From: Megamerina dolium
Lineage: Eukaryota > Arthropoda > Insecta > Diptera > Megamerinidae
Assembly (NCBI GenBank): GCA_963854835.1
Contig: OY978526.1
Coordinates: 68,978,418 to 69,042,417 of the forward strand
Direction: 5' to 3'
Length of the DNA: 64,000 nt
Part shown: positions 23,232 through 34,175 of the stretch, one piece after another
How the letters are laid out: each line of letters starts with the position of its first letter
How positions within the stretch are numbered: position 1 is the stretch's first letter
The notes under the pieces: generated by a model
Database searches by the model: none
What the model was told of the DNA's origin: nothing
What the model saw: only the letters and a program-made list of their open reading frames with translations
Position numbers and translations under genes: made by a program

Positions 23232-23478
23232 TGACATAGTAAAGCGCATCAAAATCCAGCGGCTGCGCTGGCTAGGTCATGTCGAGCGAATGGAAGAACA
23301 CGCTCCAGCTAAGAAGGTGTTATATTCGGAACCCGCTGGAGGACGGCGCAGAAGAGGAAGACCTAACCTCCGGTGGAAAGACCAAGTACTGGAGAACCTG
23401 ACGGCGCTAGGAATTTCTAACTGGCGCCAGCTAGCGAAGAACAGAGATGGCTGGCGAAGCATGTTATTTTCGGCCTAA
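23232..23478 (+). mobile_element. LINE C-terminal fragment (RTE-like endonuclease-RT)
   Basis: Encodes KRIKIQRLRWLGHVERMEEH ... GGRRRRGRPNLRWKDQV ... GISNWRQLAKNRDGWRSML, the typical C-terminal tail of RTE-like reverse transcriptase repeats. The open frame runs into the stop at 23,476-23,478. No RT core is attached because the left side is the Jockey fragment, so the block is a chimera of two LINE remains. Confidence 0.7.
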
Positions 23479-23674
23479 ATCGATATTCGGTTGTTATGGC
23501 CACATAAGTAAGTAAGTAATGGCATGAAAAAAAATTAATACAAATCTTGAATGTGTTTCAATGTAACTGATAGAACACCCCAGCAGAGCCGACAGTAAAA
23601 ATACATCATTTCAGGAATAAACTCTGAAAAGATTCTATCTTTTTCTGTCATATTAAGGAAATCATTTTTGCTAT
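23479..23674. other. Short spacer, nothing recognised
   Basis: No gene or repeat that I can support. Confidence 0.4.
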
Positions 23675-23721
23675 ATACATATATATATATATATATATAT
23701 CTATCTATATCTATCTATCTA

Positions 23722-23799
<78 letters not shown>

Positions 23800-23827
23800 T
23801 ATAGATAGATATAAATATATATATGTA

Positions 23828-23899
<72 letters not shown>

Positions 23900-23905
23900 T
23901 ACATA
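23675..23905. repeat. (TA)n / (TATC)n microsatellite, ~230 bp
   Basis: A long TA dinucleotide array is interrupted by CTATCTAT, ATAGATAGAT and ATGTATAT blocks. Open frames across it (YIYIYI...) are artefacts. Such arrays can extrude cruciforms and often collapse in assemblies. Confidence 0.95.
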
Positions 23906-23929
23906 GAATTTGTTCTTTACAAAATCATA

Positions 23930-24220
23930 TACTTAAAAATTTCCAATTGTGGAACATATTTAATTCGGTTTAATAATAAATTAGTGCCGTGTAAAGAAAA
24001 TTCAACCGAGTTCTTTGTATTATTGCAAATGGAAGAAAATCATCAGCTACAGCGACAACAATAGCAAGAGTTGTCATCAATTATCAATAGCAATAATTTG
24101 AAATTGGAAAAGATGATGGCGGAAAAACCAACCATCACTACAACACATCAGAGCAATCAAGGTATGAGCCCACCGACATCTCTATCCCACATACACACAA
24201 GATATATCACAAAAACGTTT
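23930..24220 (+). other. gag-like low-complexity remnant, copy A
   Basis: Encodes [11 protein letters not shown], a stop, then QELSSIINSNNLKLEKMMAEK...TTTHQSNQGMSPPTSLSHIHT. The same block, with the same reading frame preferred, recurs at 45,086-45,410 (RQQQDLSSSNNTNNLKLENMMTEN ... KQGMSPPASLSHI). Preceding DNA (TTAATTCGGTTTAATAATAA) also matches 44,790-44,815. It is probably the 5'/gag part of an unidentified retroelement; too decayed to classify. Confidence 0.4.
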
Positions 24221-24600
24221 AAATGAATCTCTACTAAAAATACTCCATGAGCGAGAATACCAAATAAAATTACATAAGCGAATTGTGGTGATAAAACAAT
24301 CGTAATGCCATGGAACATTGATACCAAAAATATATCTGTAACATTACGAGCAATACATATTGTCGGTGCAGACGAAGAAAGATGCACGAGTATTTTAACC
24401 ACGAAGAAAGACGCGTAAACATATTTGATGACGTCTTTCTTCGCCGTAGTCCTTTTTATGCGTCTTTCTCCGCTGTCAATTCTTGGGCTCGAGACTTTCT
24501 TCGTACGGACCGACGATATAGTTTGGGTTTACTTTTACCTCTTATATTAGTGCGTCTAATTCGAACCAGTTGCAAAAATGACCGATAAACCCAATGCCTT
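24221..24600 (-). pseudogene. Type I receptor C-terminal relic split by a foldback-like element
   Basis: On the minus strand the last membrane segment of a receptor is visible (ARNVTDIFLVSMFHGITIVLSP; intact genes read NITDISLVLIIYGIAIGLS) at about 24,354-24,230. The segment before it (LVRI.RTN, intact LVRIGRANI) lies at about 24,575-24,540. Between them sits the repeat block at 24,371-24,510. The same relic, with more of its left part, occurs at 47,338-47,440. Confidence 0.55.
24371..24510. mobile_element. Foldback-like element, short copy (~140 bp)
   Basis: The left arm has two direct words of the type ACGAAGAAAGACG (24,373 and 24,402). The right arm has the complementary CGTCTTTCTTCG three times (about 24,433, 24,460, 24,492). 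The arms are inverted and nearly touch. It sits inside a receptor relic. The 44.27-47.29 kb region carries the same outer borders with nearly 3 kb between the arms. Confidence 0.55.
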
Positions 24601-24818
24601 GTTCATACTGATACGAAACACTCCCTTCCAGCTATTGCTGCTTCAGGTTTACAAAAACAATCAACAACATATTTGCAATTAATTTAATAATACTAAAAGC
24701 TTATGACTTAGCAGTCTATATTTACCTTTAAAGGATCTAATATGTAAAAAATCACAAATCTATGGTAAGATTTTAAATTGTTGTCCTATGCAATTCAAAA
24801 ACTATACTCTAAGCACAT

Positions 24819-26597
24819 CTATAATTTATTCAAATAGTACCATGCAAGCTCACAGATAAAACACAATAAGGCAATAGCATTTGCAACAATATATAGCATC
24901 CAAAGAAAGTAGAAATCTTCTGGTTTAGCAGATGTATATATAGTTGCCACACTCAAATCCTTCGTAGACATGTGTCCTGCCTCAATCATGTAACGTGCTG
25001 ATGACTTAAGCCAGAAACTCATGAGGCCAGCGGCATATGCTTCATTGATAAAATGATTCAAAACTTCACGATATATGGAATTTTCGTTGATCATAAGATT
25101 AAAATAGATCATATCGATAAAACAGATATCACTTAAACGAAATAGACGACGTGCGAAATATTTTTGTTGCTCTTCGTACACATTCCAGCGATCATTCGAT
25201 ACTGTAAATGCCATTGTGGTATTTAAAGTATTACGTATCTCTGTCAACACTTTGAGCTCCGAGGTGATATTGAAAACATTTCGGTAATTTTCAAGTACAT
25301 ACTTTGATATTTTTCTCATTTCAGACTGAACAGTTAATATTTTCAACGATGTACTATTCAGCTGATCAATGTTAGAGATGAAATTTGATAGTGGTGGTTC
25401 TATTATGAATGCTGCCAAGAATGCGCTAAAAATATTAGAGTAAAAAAAACCACTAAAAATGAGCAGCACAATGACGAATGCCAATGATGATCTCGCTTCG
25501 ACCGGATATGGAAACGGATGACCAAGTACACCACGATAGCTGTCACCTAATATTTTGAAGCAAGTATTTGAATGTACGGGTTTCAATATTGACAATGCGC
25601 ATAATATCAAGAAGGCAAACATCAATTTCAATCCAATAGCTATCAATGATAATGGGGAAATCAATAGAGCAAAGAGTATTTCATTTTTCGATATCTCTCG
25701 TTCCATCGGCAACATAACCTGCCAGCTCAATAAATGTATAGGATACGAAACTTCTGTGAAATTTTGAAAATAGAATGAACCTGTTACACTTGATGGTATA
25801 TCTAAGGTTCCATTTCGTGTAAAATTCATCATATCGCTAAAGTGTCTTATTCGCAGCTTCTCTGGAAATGGTATTATCAAGTTACCATTTATTTTCTTAG
25901 CTAATGTTTTTATCAGCAAGTATACATATCCGATGACCTGTGTTCTGTTATGTGAATCTTCATACACCACACTACGTGGTTCTGCATTATCAGGTAATGT
26001 TGTAATATTGTATCCTTTTATATCTCTTAAACGATTGGGATACATTTCGCGTGTTCCATATTTCCATTTTTCCATAAGGAATTTAGGAAATTTATTGTAG
26101 CTGTAACAATCTTGTGTTGCTTGAATATCTCCAAAGATGAGAACAACATTAAGCATTTGATTTTTTTCCAAAAATTTAAAAATATTTTCCAACTTCCAGT
26201 ATGGAATTTCCCTTGCGATTTTAGTATGTACAATTAGCACTCTTGCAAATCGCATATGTTGTAAGCTTTTTGATAGCATCGATAATATTTCCAAATCGGT
26301 AGTGTTGTCTAAACAAACGACCGCTAAAAGTTGCTGATTAAAATAACGTCGCACATAGACTGTGTGATTTTGAGTGAGCAAAATTTGAGGAATTTTCTCA
26401 TTGCCTCTCAAGTGGTTACATTGAATGTATAAGATAGTCTCATACAATTTCTCGGCATAAATTGCTTCTAATATATTCACATGACTATCATCACTTCGAA
26501 CTTCATTCTTTTTTTCTTCGAGAATTTTTAGTGTTTTCACAATTAATAGTAAATTCTTGAAAATTAAGAGAAATATTACTAACTGTAATATTCTCAT
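24819..26597 (-). CDS. Divergent ionotropic receptor, type II, copy A (intact)
   Basis: Predicted IR-family chemoreceptor channel subunit, 592 aa, single exon, ATG at 26,595-26,597. The N-terminus (MRILQLVIFLLIFKNLLLIV) looks like a signal peptide. The S1 lobe carries RLRDIKGYNITTLPDNAEPRSVVY at about 189-212, a motif layout common in divergent fly IRs. TM1 about 308-336, pore region with YRGVLGHPFPYP about 354-365, TM2 about 370-398, S2 lobe to about 560, TM3 about 563-587, short tail LNKL. I could not place the classical glutamate-contacting residues, so glutamate is an unlikely ligand. It is 97% identical (18 differences) to the copy at 47,671. An AATAAA sits in the last codons (Asn-Lys), so the 3' UTR may be very short. 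Confidence 0.9.
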   Translation of the reverse strand: MRILQLVIFLLIFKNLLLIVKTLKILEEKKNEVRSDDSHVNILEAIYAEKLYETILYIQCNHLRGNEKIPQILLTQNHTVYVRRYFNQQLLAVVCLDNTTDLEILSMLSKSLQHMRFARVLIVHTKIAREIPYWKLENIFKFLEKNQMLNVVLIFGDIQATQDCYSYNKFPKFLMEKWKYGTREMYPNRLRDIKGYNITTLPDNAEPRSVVYEDSHNRTQVIGYVYLLIKTLAKKINGNLIIPFPEKLRIRHFSDMMNFTRNGTLDIPSSVTGSFYFQNFTEVSYPIHLLSWQVMLPMEREISKNEILFALLISPLSLIAIGLKLMFAFLILCALSILKPVHSNTCFKILGDSYRGVLGHPFPYPVEARSSLAFVIVLLIFSGFFYSNIFSAFLAAFIIEPPLSNFISNIDQLNSTSLKILTVQSEMRKISKYVLENYRNVFNITSELKVLTEIRNTLNTTMAFTVSNDRWNVYEEQQKYFARRLFRLSDICFIDMIYFNLMINENSIYREVLNHFINEAYAAGLMSFWLKSSARYMIEAGHMSTKDLSVATIYTSAKPEDFYFLWMLYIVANAIALLCFICELAWYYLNKL

Positions 26598-27057
26598 CCT
26601 GAGTTTTGCAAGTACTAAGCATTGATTTTCAAATATGTGTTTCTTACTTTAATGCAGGTACATAAATTTTGTAGCTTTAGTCAATAACAATTATTCTGAG
26701 TGCTATTTTACTGTATTTTTCTCTTGGGTCTCATATGATATATAATAAAAACATATGGACCCCAAAACTGTATCCAGGACATAGTGGCATTGAGTAAAGT
26801 GAATTATACTAATATACTTAAAAACACTCATGCACACTTAATATAGACTAACCATTATTAAATAAGCAGACATTTGAATATTGGTCAACGATTTCGATAA
26901 TAAATGCTTCCAGACGAGTTTAATATATTCTTGCCTTTCGGTTTGAGTTAAAAATCATGCTCTAAATAATAGAACTTCTAACGTGGATAAAAAAAAAGAA
27001 TAAATTATAGGTATTTGGAACCTTCATTTGGAAAATACAAGAAAAATATGCATGTGT
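26598..27057. other. Upstream flank of type II copy A (duplicated DNA)
   Basis: Positions 26,598-26,936 match 49,450-49,771 almost base for base and, more distantly, 56,902-57,330. It therefore belongs to the duplicated module and should contain the type II promoter. No core promoter element could be fixed. Confidence 0.6.
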
Positions 27058-27070
27058 AATTTAATTACAT

Positions 27071-27438
27071 GTGGGTGCCGTAGCTCAGTGGTTAGTGTGT
27101 TCGCCTTCTGATCTGTAGGTCGTGGTTCAATACCCGGCTGATGCATAACAAATTTTATATCGAAAAGATTTTTCTTTCGAATGGTACCCACCTGTCGGCA
27201 AGCAATTGGCAATTCTTCCGACAGTAACAACTTGCCATGAAAAAGCTTCTAAAAAGAACTCTGTGACAAAGCTCAGAAAAAGTAATGTCACAAGTGTTCT
27301 GCCGTTCGGAACCGGCTAAAATAAGTAGGTCCATTATAATACTGTCCAAAATTTAAGACGCACAACAGTAATAGAAGAGAAGCTCGGCCAATGAGCCCTT
27401 TGGGGCTTTAAGTGCCACATATTTATTTTTTTTTTTTT
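27071..27438 (+). mobile_element. tRNA-derived SINE, full length (368 bp)
   Basis: Flanked by a perfect 13-bp target-site duplication, AATTTAATTACAT, at 27,058-27,070 and 27,439-27,451. The head has box A TAGCTCAGTGGTTAGTG and box B GGTTCAATACC. The body runs through ACCCACCTGTCGGCAAGCAA, GTTCTGCCGTTCGGAACCGG and CTTTGGGGCTTTAAGTGCC to a T-rich tail. This is the clearest example of the family in the window. It is not a functional tRNA gene. Confidence 0.9.
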
Positions 27439-27451
27439 AATTTAATTACAT

Positions 27452-29150
27452 TCTGTTTCACCTTTCATCCATAGTTCATCAAGAGTTCGGGGAATGTTAT
27501 CAGCTGCAGGCAAGGACTGTTTAAACTCAATCCATAGGTGCGCGATAGAAAAAGGGCCGTGTATCTTTTTTTTTTTTAATCAGGTTTTTGCAATGCTGGC
27601 AATATACTTAGTCTCACAGTTGTATTTTCAATAGATAGACCCCAACTTCTCAAGATCCAAAACAATCTAAGCTCTCTTTCTTGGAACCATGTTTTTTAAA
27701 CGAATTGTCGACCAAAGCATAAATGACTAACCACAATTGCTGAAACTCTCCGAAAATTCCAGTCCTGCGGTAATAATTTGGCAATATAAAGTGTTGAGTT
27801 TTAAAATAATAATTTTAAAAATATTTAGAGTCTTTTCCTAAAGCCACAGGGCACATCGGGGAAATTGTTGTGCTGAAAAAAATGAAAAGTGGAAGAAATT
27901 TTATAGAGAAAAAATTAATAGAATTTTCTCGAATTTTGGGCACCCATGACGATTGTCTGGTGGTTTTTTGTTCATTTTGTATGACCACCTCATTATTACG
28001 CGGAGACAGAGAATAAGTTCAAGAGTAGTGTTGTGATGGTAAAAATAAATGGAGTTTGGACTTCTAAAAGCTATTCTTGGGCATCTTATGAAAATATATT
28101 CCATTCATTTTTTCATTATTTTATATAGCAGCCTTCTTAAGAAGTGATTATATAGGATGATTTTATTCTAGAAAATAATTGGGACGGCAAAACTGAATAC
28201 AGACCGAAACATTTGACACCTCTAATGGTGACTGCTAAGCAGCTAAGGAGTCATTAGTCGATTTATATGTGTTTTCGCATTTCACAGCCCACTTAATTGC
28301 TAATAATGGAGACATGAGATAATTAGATTCAGTAAAAAATATTTAAGTGAAATAACTAATTATACATACATTTTACTTCGATTTCTGTGATGCTATGTGG
28401 TCATTTGTCGATTTTCAACTATCTTTACTTATCCTAAAGCATAAAGATAGGCAGTTTCTACCATTTTGAACTTTGCTATATTTTGACTTACATATTTTTT
28501 GGGAAATCTAATAGAATGGGGAATTTCTGCATATCAAACACCCATTATTAATGATCTTCATATGTATTATTCCATCGGCAAAGGGGGTGGGGCGACCCGA
28601 CCTAATTCTCTGTACTAAAATTTCTACTTATAGTTAGGGATGTCAGATGTAAGAAATTGAATTTTGACGAAAATTTATTTTTTTTCACATAGCAACACCA
28701 AGTTTTAAATATTTAACGTAAAGAATTTGAAAAACCAACAAATATGACTTGTGTCGATTTCACCCAAATTACACTATATTTTAGGGAGAATATAAAATCA
28801 GGTTTTATGGGACATTTTTCCAACAACTCTTTATAGTGTGTACAATACATAAGTACGATATTAACCCTTCAAAGCCAACTTCGTTTTTCACAACTGGTTT
28901 TTGTGATACATTTTGAACTTTTGTGTATTTATGGATGTTTTTTACGACTTTTCAAAAAAGAAGTAAACATACCCTATATATGGGAAGCCAGAGGATTAAT
29001 ACGTATATTGCACAAACATGTTCTTTGTACTTTTCTCTATAAGATTGTTGAAAATAAGTAAAGATTTCATATGTCAATCATATGCCAATTCAATGTAGGA
29101 ATGGGCCAGATGGCGAAAACAGAATATTATCATCATATTATCTTACTTGA
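27452..29150. other. Module DNA without an intact gene
   Basis: Blocks match module 3: 27,785-28,260 matches about 57,350-57,870, and 28,950-29,160 matches 57,915-58,150. It includes the 'cattttgtatgaccacctcatta' repeat words also seen at 1.2-1.9 kb. The segment TTAACCCTTCAAAGCCAAC at 28,863 recurs at 50,239 and resembles a piggyBac-type end, but no partner end was found. No gene is recognised. Confidence 0.5.
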
Positions 29151-29159
29151 CAATTAACT

Positions 29160-29690
29160 GGCTGATCAAATGTGTATGAAAGGGATTATAGAATTTTGTT
29201 CAAATAATCGTGCTATAAATGTGATTCTATTAACACCCTCTGTATTGGATGCTAAACAATTCTATAGACTAAGACCGTTTCCAACTGTAGAGCTGACAGT
29301 GGAAGAAATCAATTCATTTTTATCGTCGATGTTTATCGATCACACACGTTATTTACCATTACTCTATGAGTGGACAGAAAGTAGTTAATTTGAGCAACGT
29401 CATAATTGATCATAATTTAATGAATGCTTTCTTGGGTCAACCATTCGTAATGAAATCCAATTACAATGGTACACATATCGCGTATACCAGTTACCATTTT
29501 AATACGAGCTGGCCTTTGTATTAAAATGGTAACTGCAGAATTTAATGCAATTAGACCATTGCTTACAAATGATTATACTGAACTAGTCTCCACGGTCGAT
29601 ATATGATGAATTTGCTCAATCGCGCAATTCATTGGACACACCCTACAGGACAAGAAAATACCATTGATATTGATATGAAATTTGTCATTC
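29160..29690 (+). pseudogene. Type I receptor relic of module 1
   Basis: Pieces of a plus-strand type I receptor occur in order. First is LADQMCMKGIIEFCSNNRAINVILLTPSVLDAKQFY...FIDHTR (N-terminal lobe), then a deletion. The pore/TM2 border follows (VVNLSNVIIDHNLMNAFLGQPFVMK at about 29,375-29,450). Next come another deletion and a frameshifted S2 scrap (TELVSTVD...YDEFAQSRNSLDTPYR) to about 29,655. Stops and frame changes rule out function. The same relic, differently decayed, sits at the same place in modules 2 and 3. Confidence 0.8.
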
Positions 29691-29965
29691 GGAGTTTGCT
29701 AGAATGCAGTTGAACTTCTTATTATAATCCTGTAGTGCTCAACAAATCTGTGCAGCCATATTAGCACCCTTTCCCTTGTTTTCCTAACCCTTGTTCAAGT
29801 TTTATTGTACAATTTTGTATAATAAATTGAATTGCGCACATATCAAATGTAATGCCACACCAAAACCATAGGAGAAGAATATTTTATTGCAATTGCTTTA
29901 TAATATTTAACATTAAAATACTTAGTGAGTGCATGGTTAAATACTATTTTATTTTATTTCATTTC

Positions 29966-32203
29966 AACGCCAAACACACTCACTGGGGCTCCCGATTAAT
30001 AACTCCAAAAGGCAAAAGACTATGTTCAATCATCACTAACCACGGCTACGATGTTATTTCAAATGGTCAACCGACATATTGGCCGACGGACAAGAGGAAA
30101 ATACCCGATCTCATAGACTTTGGAGTCGCCAAAGGTTTGCAGATGGAAAATATCTCCACAGAGTGTAATTATGATCTATCATCTGACCACTCACCCACGG
30201 TAATATCTATAAAATCACCAAGCCCCCAAAGCAATTGCGTTAGAAAGAAAATAGACTGGTTAAAATTCAAGAAATATATAAATTCCCATCTTCCTCTGAG
30301 TACTGTATTAAGAAATGGACACGATGTAGACTCAGCACTCGAAAAATTCAACCAGCTGCTCTCATTAGCTCTCAGCTTAGCCACCTGCACAAAGGTATGC
30401 AAGCAATCAAACTATAGCCCATACACACCAGCCGATATTGAATTGCTAGTAAGACAGAAAAGAAGACTCCGAAGACAATGGCAAGAATTCAGATCACCGA
30501 ATCTGAAAACACAGCTACAGCACTGCACTCGAAAGTTAAAGCAAGCTTTAAAAAATAAAAACAACAAAGAGTTAGAAGAGCACATAGCGAAATTAACACC
30601 TGGTGAAGCGTCAGACTACTCTTTGTGGAAATCAGCAAAAAAATCAAATCGGCCAATTCTCACTGATTCCCCCATCCGTTTGAGTGACGGTAATTGGGCT
30701 AGAAGCAACTGTGAGAAGGGTTTGGCTTTTGCAAACCACCTAAAAAGTGTGTTTACACCCAATCCACCCTCTTCACAGTCCTCATTACCAATATTAACTT
30801 CTCAACCTTGCTCAATAACGCTCAAAATTAAAAAAAAGGAAATATTCAAAGCAATTTATAAAGATTTAAACCCAAAAAAATCACCTGGTCCAGATAAAAT
30901 TACCGGTAAAATGATAAAAGAGCTACCTCCGGCTTCAGTAATTCATCTGATGCACATTTTCAATGCTATCCTTCGTATTAAACACTATCCCAAATGCTGG
31001 AAAACTTCAAAAATTATTATGATAGCAAAACCAGGAAAAGACCCTACAAAAGTTGCATCGTACAGACCTATCAGCCTCCTGCCTCTACTTTCTAAAGTAT
31101 TCGAAAAGCTACTTGTCATGAATATAACTCCATTTATTAATCTCAACCAACTGATTCCTCAACATCAGTTTGGATTTAGAAAACAGCACGGCACAATAGA
31201 ACAAGTCCACCGCATTGTAACTCTGATAAGGAACACTTTTGAAGAAAAAAAGTATTGCTCAGCTGTCTTTCTTGATATCACTCAAGCTTTCGATAAAGTA
31301 TGGCACGATGGCCTTATTTACAAACTCAAACTATTACTGCCTGCAAATGTCTCCTCATTGCTTAGTAGCTACCTCACGAAAAGACAATTTCTCTTACATC
31401 ACAAGGATTACACAACAAATCCATTGGATATTCACGCTGGCGTTCCTCAAGGAAGAGTTTTGGGCCCCTTACTGTATCTCTTATACACTACAGATATGCC
31501 CAGCAATAACTATACATTTATATCGACCTTTGCAGATGATACGGCAATATTGTGCTCTCGCTCTAACCCCATAGAAGCTACTAAACTCCTGCAGACTCAT
31601 ATCGATTCTCTCGAAATCTGGCTAGCAAAATGGCGTATAAAAGTCAATGAATCAAAGAGCGTACATGTAACCTTCACGCTAAGGCCAGATATATGTCCCC
31701 CACTTAAAATTAATGGCCAATCAGTTCCACAATGTTCCTCAACAAAGTACTTGGGTATACACCTCGACAGAAGGCTGACCTGGAAAAATCACATAGAGGC
31801 AAAGAAAACTCAGATCAAGCTTAAAATGAATCAGTTATGGTGGCTGATACACAAAAGATCAATGTTGAATCTCGAATACAAAGTGCTATTATATAAAGCA
31901 ATCCTGAAGCCAATCTGGACTTATGGTATTCAGTTTTGGGGCACCGCATCTCCCTCAAATATCGAAAAATTGCAGCGAATACAATCCAAGTGTCTGCGAA
32001 TTATTGTAAACGCGCCTTGGTATATGAGGAACGTTAACATCCATCGAGATTTAAATGTATCCACAATTTCTGAGGAAGTTGCAATGTCCTGCAGAAGCTA
32101 CATTCAAAAATTACACAATCATCCGAATCCCCTTGCTAGGCAATTGTTGCTGAGCAAGGGGCATCGTCGATTAAAAAGAAAAGACACACTGAATATGCTG
32201 TAA
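29966..32203 (+). pseudogene. Jockey-clade ORF2 (partial endonuclease, reverse transcriptase)
   Basis: The frame is open from upstream flank to 32,203; the first ~38 codons are receptor 3' flank, not element. It retains the end of the apurinic-like endonuclease (SDHSPTVISI), then the RT domain: KSPGPDKI, SYRPISLLPLLSKVFEK, QFGFRKQHGTIEQ, FLDITQAFDKVWHDGL and the catalytic FADDTAIL. The conserved PQGS motif reads PQGR here, whereas the 22-kb fragment has PQGS. With the catalytic half of the endonuclease missing, it cannot retrotranspose on its own. The C-terminus (RSYIQKLHNHPNPLARQLLL...) is complete. Confidence 0.85.
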
Positions 32204-32362
32204 AATTGCTACATCTCGCGACTCACCAAATTGTGATGGAACATAGGGGATATCACATAGTTTTATTTAGTTTGTAAGATTTGAATACTTATTGTTAGTT
32301 TCTTGTATTTAAGAAAGATTCAATAAAAAAAAATAAGCTAACAAAAAAAAAAAAAAAAAAAA
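29966..32362 (+). mobile_element. Jockey-like LINE, 5'-truncated (2.4 kb)
   Basis: Starts within the endonuclease (NAKHTHWG...) and ends with a 3' UTR, AATAAA and a poly(A) tail at 32,342-32,362. It is inserted antisense in the last codons of the type I receptor of module 1. The paralogues read cggTAtgaaatgaaaTAAAAT on the coding strand, and here the element lies between 'cggta' and 'gaaatgaaataaaat'. No clear target-site duplication is visible. Further fragments of the same family are at 22.3 and 58.6 kb and are very similar, so the family moved recently. Confidence 0.9.
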
Positions 32363-34136
32363 TACCGACAATGCCATAATAACTCCAATGCAAAGACACA
32401 TACTGATAAACCGATGGCAATGCCATAAATTATCAATACCAAAGATATATCTGTAATATTGAGGGACGTGAATTGTGTGAGTTCACTTTTATCTACTATA
32501 TTCGCACGTCCAATTTGTACAAGTTCCAAAAATGACCGACGCATCCAATGCATTATCAATCCCGATTAAGCCACACAATCAGTATATTCATCGATGGTAG
32601 AAATATTGAATTATGTTGGAAAGCCATAAAACGTGGCAAATTTCTGCGAATACAATATTTCGTTAAGCTGACTAACGGATGGCGATAGAATTTTTGTACT
32701 TCCTGATAGTATAACCAATTGGATGATGGTACTGAAAATCCATATGGTGTATCAAAAGAGTCGCGCATTCGAAAAAATTCCTCATATGTGTCCACCGACA
32801 AGATGAGTTTGAAAAATTCACTTTCGACTGTGGTTCTTATTATATCCACTTCCTCAGGATGCATTTTAATTCGAATTCCTGAATGTTTGATATCGTCAAG
32901 TGTTTCCAAACGCAAAGTTTTCGGCGGTTCTGTGATAAAAGTTTGCAAATAAGCAACGTACGATGTATTAAAAATCACACCGGCAACAGAGATAATCATA
33001 TAAATGACACTTCGAATACCAGTACACTGACGTTCCATTACAAACGGTTGACCCAAGAAAGCATTCAATAGATTATAATTAACTACAAACTTGCTCCAAT
33101 TAATTACTTTCTGTCCACGAGAATGGAATGTCAATGATATTGTGAACGATGCTGTCAAAAGGGCTACCAATACGAGTAACAGAGTAATATAATCGTATAT
33201 GATGACATAAAATAGATATCTAGGTTTGTCCTTGGGCGCTGGCACCATAATACACCAATTAATTAGCTCATTTGGATTACTGTAGCTTACATCGTTTCCA
33301 AAAGACATATCAAATGATACCGCTGCTGTATCAAATGTACCATTTTCTATCATTCTAGTAGTATCTTGTCTTGGCATGATCGAGTGCAAAAGATCTCGTC
33401 GAGGATATGTTAGCGTAGCATTATGCTTTCGAGCATACTCTACTATTTGATTTGCAGTATAACCGCTTATTATTAAGCTTTCGATAGATTCTTTTAATAT
33501 ATAAACACGTGGTGGTAATTCAAATGCCTGAACTTTAATCGGATGTCCATACATATTACGTCTGTGATCAGGAAAGATTGATGATACATTTGATGTGATT
33601 TGTCCAACTTTCAGCTCTGTAGTTGGAAAAAGTTTAAGTGTATAGTATTGCTTTGTCTCTAACACATCGAGTGTTATGAAAATGATATTCATTGCTTGAT
33701 TGCTTGTGCAATATTTTATCATCTTCTCCATGTACATTTCATCTATTTGTGGTGTGTCCAACAGAAGGATTTGACGACTTTGTCGATTTTTATATAGATT
33801 TTTCCATAATTTTTGCAACAACTTACGATCATTCTCTTCATTGTTGGTCAATTTCACAACTACTAGAAATTTTTTATTATAATATTCTCCAAGTGAATAT
33901 AAATTTTGTTGTTCTTGACTCAATACTAATACAGGTATTCCATCATTTATTTTACTTAGCTTTTCGAGCAATAAATCCGTATTGATGGCATCACTGGATG
34001 TTGTTATTCCGTTGCTCATATATATTATGGAGTTGTAGTTTTGATCTTTTAAACTTACATCGAAGATATAATTGAGTATGGAACTCAATTGATTTTCAAG
34101 CAATACTACTTGAAGGAAATTCAAAAGAACTTTCAT
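32338..34136 (-). pseudogene. Type I ionotropic receptor of module 1, two lesions
   Basis: ATG at 34,134-34,136 (MKVLLNFLQVV). The first ~525 codons are open and retain the TM1, pore (NLLNAFLGQPF) and TM2 blocks. Two defects follow. (1) At 32,568-32,576 the nine bases AAGCCACAC are the reverse complement of the paralogue and four neighbouring bases are missing, shifting the frame after MNILI. (2) The last three codons (Glu-Met-Lys) and stop are cut off by the Jockey element, whose antisense poly(A) tail encodes six Phe then Cys and a stop at 32,338. Everything between the lesions is intact, including LVQIGRANIVDKSELTQF and the last membrane helix, so decay is recent. Confidence 0.9.
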
Positions 34137-34175
34137 GTTCACGTAGAGGTTAAATCAGAACTAACTACATGCGAT

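Noticed and set aside
23719..24064. Open frames across the TA array encoding Tyr-Ile repeats
   Set aside because: Pure microsatellite translation in both directions with no homology.
27073..27145. A tRNA gene, because box A and box B are well formed
   Set aside because: The same head recurs in front of a common body with target-site duplications, and the arms do not pair as a tRNA. It is a SINE head.
28863..28881. piggyBac-type element end (TTAACCCTTCAAAGCC), also at 50,239
   Set aside because: Both copies are explained by segmental duplication and no right end with AAGGGTTAA was found at a sensible distance.
29852..29965. Start of the 783-codon frame as part of the Jockey protein
   Set aside because: This DNA matches the 3' flank of type I receptors at 52.3 and 58.6 kb; the element begins at about 29,966.
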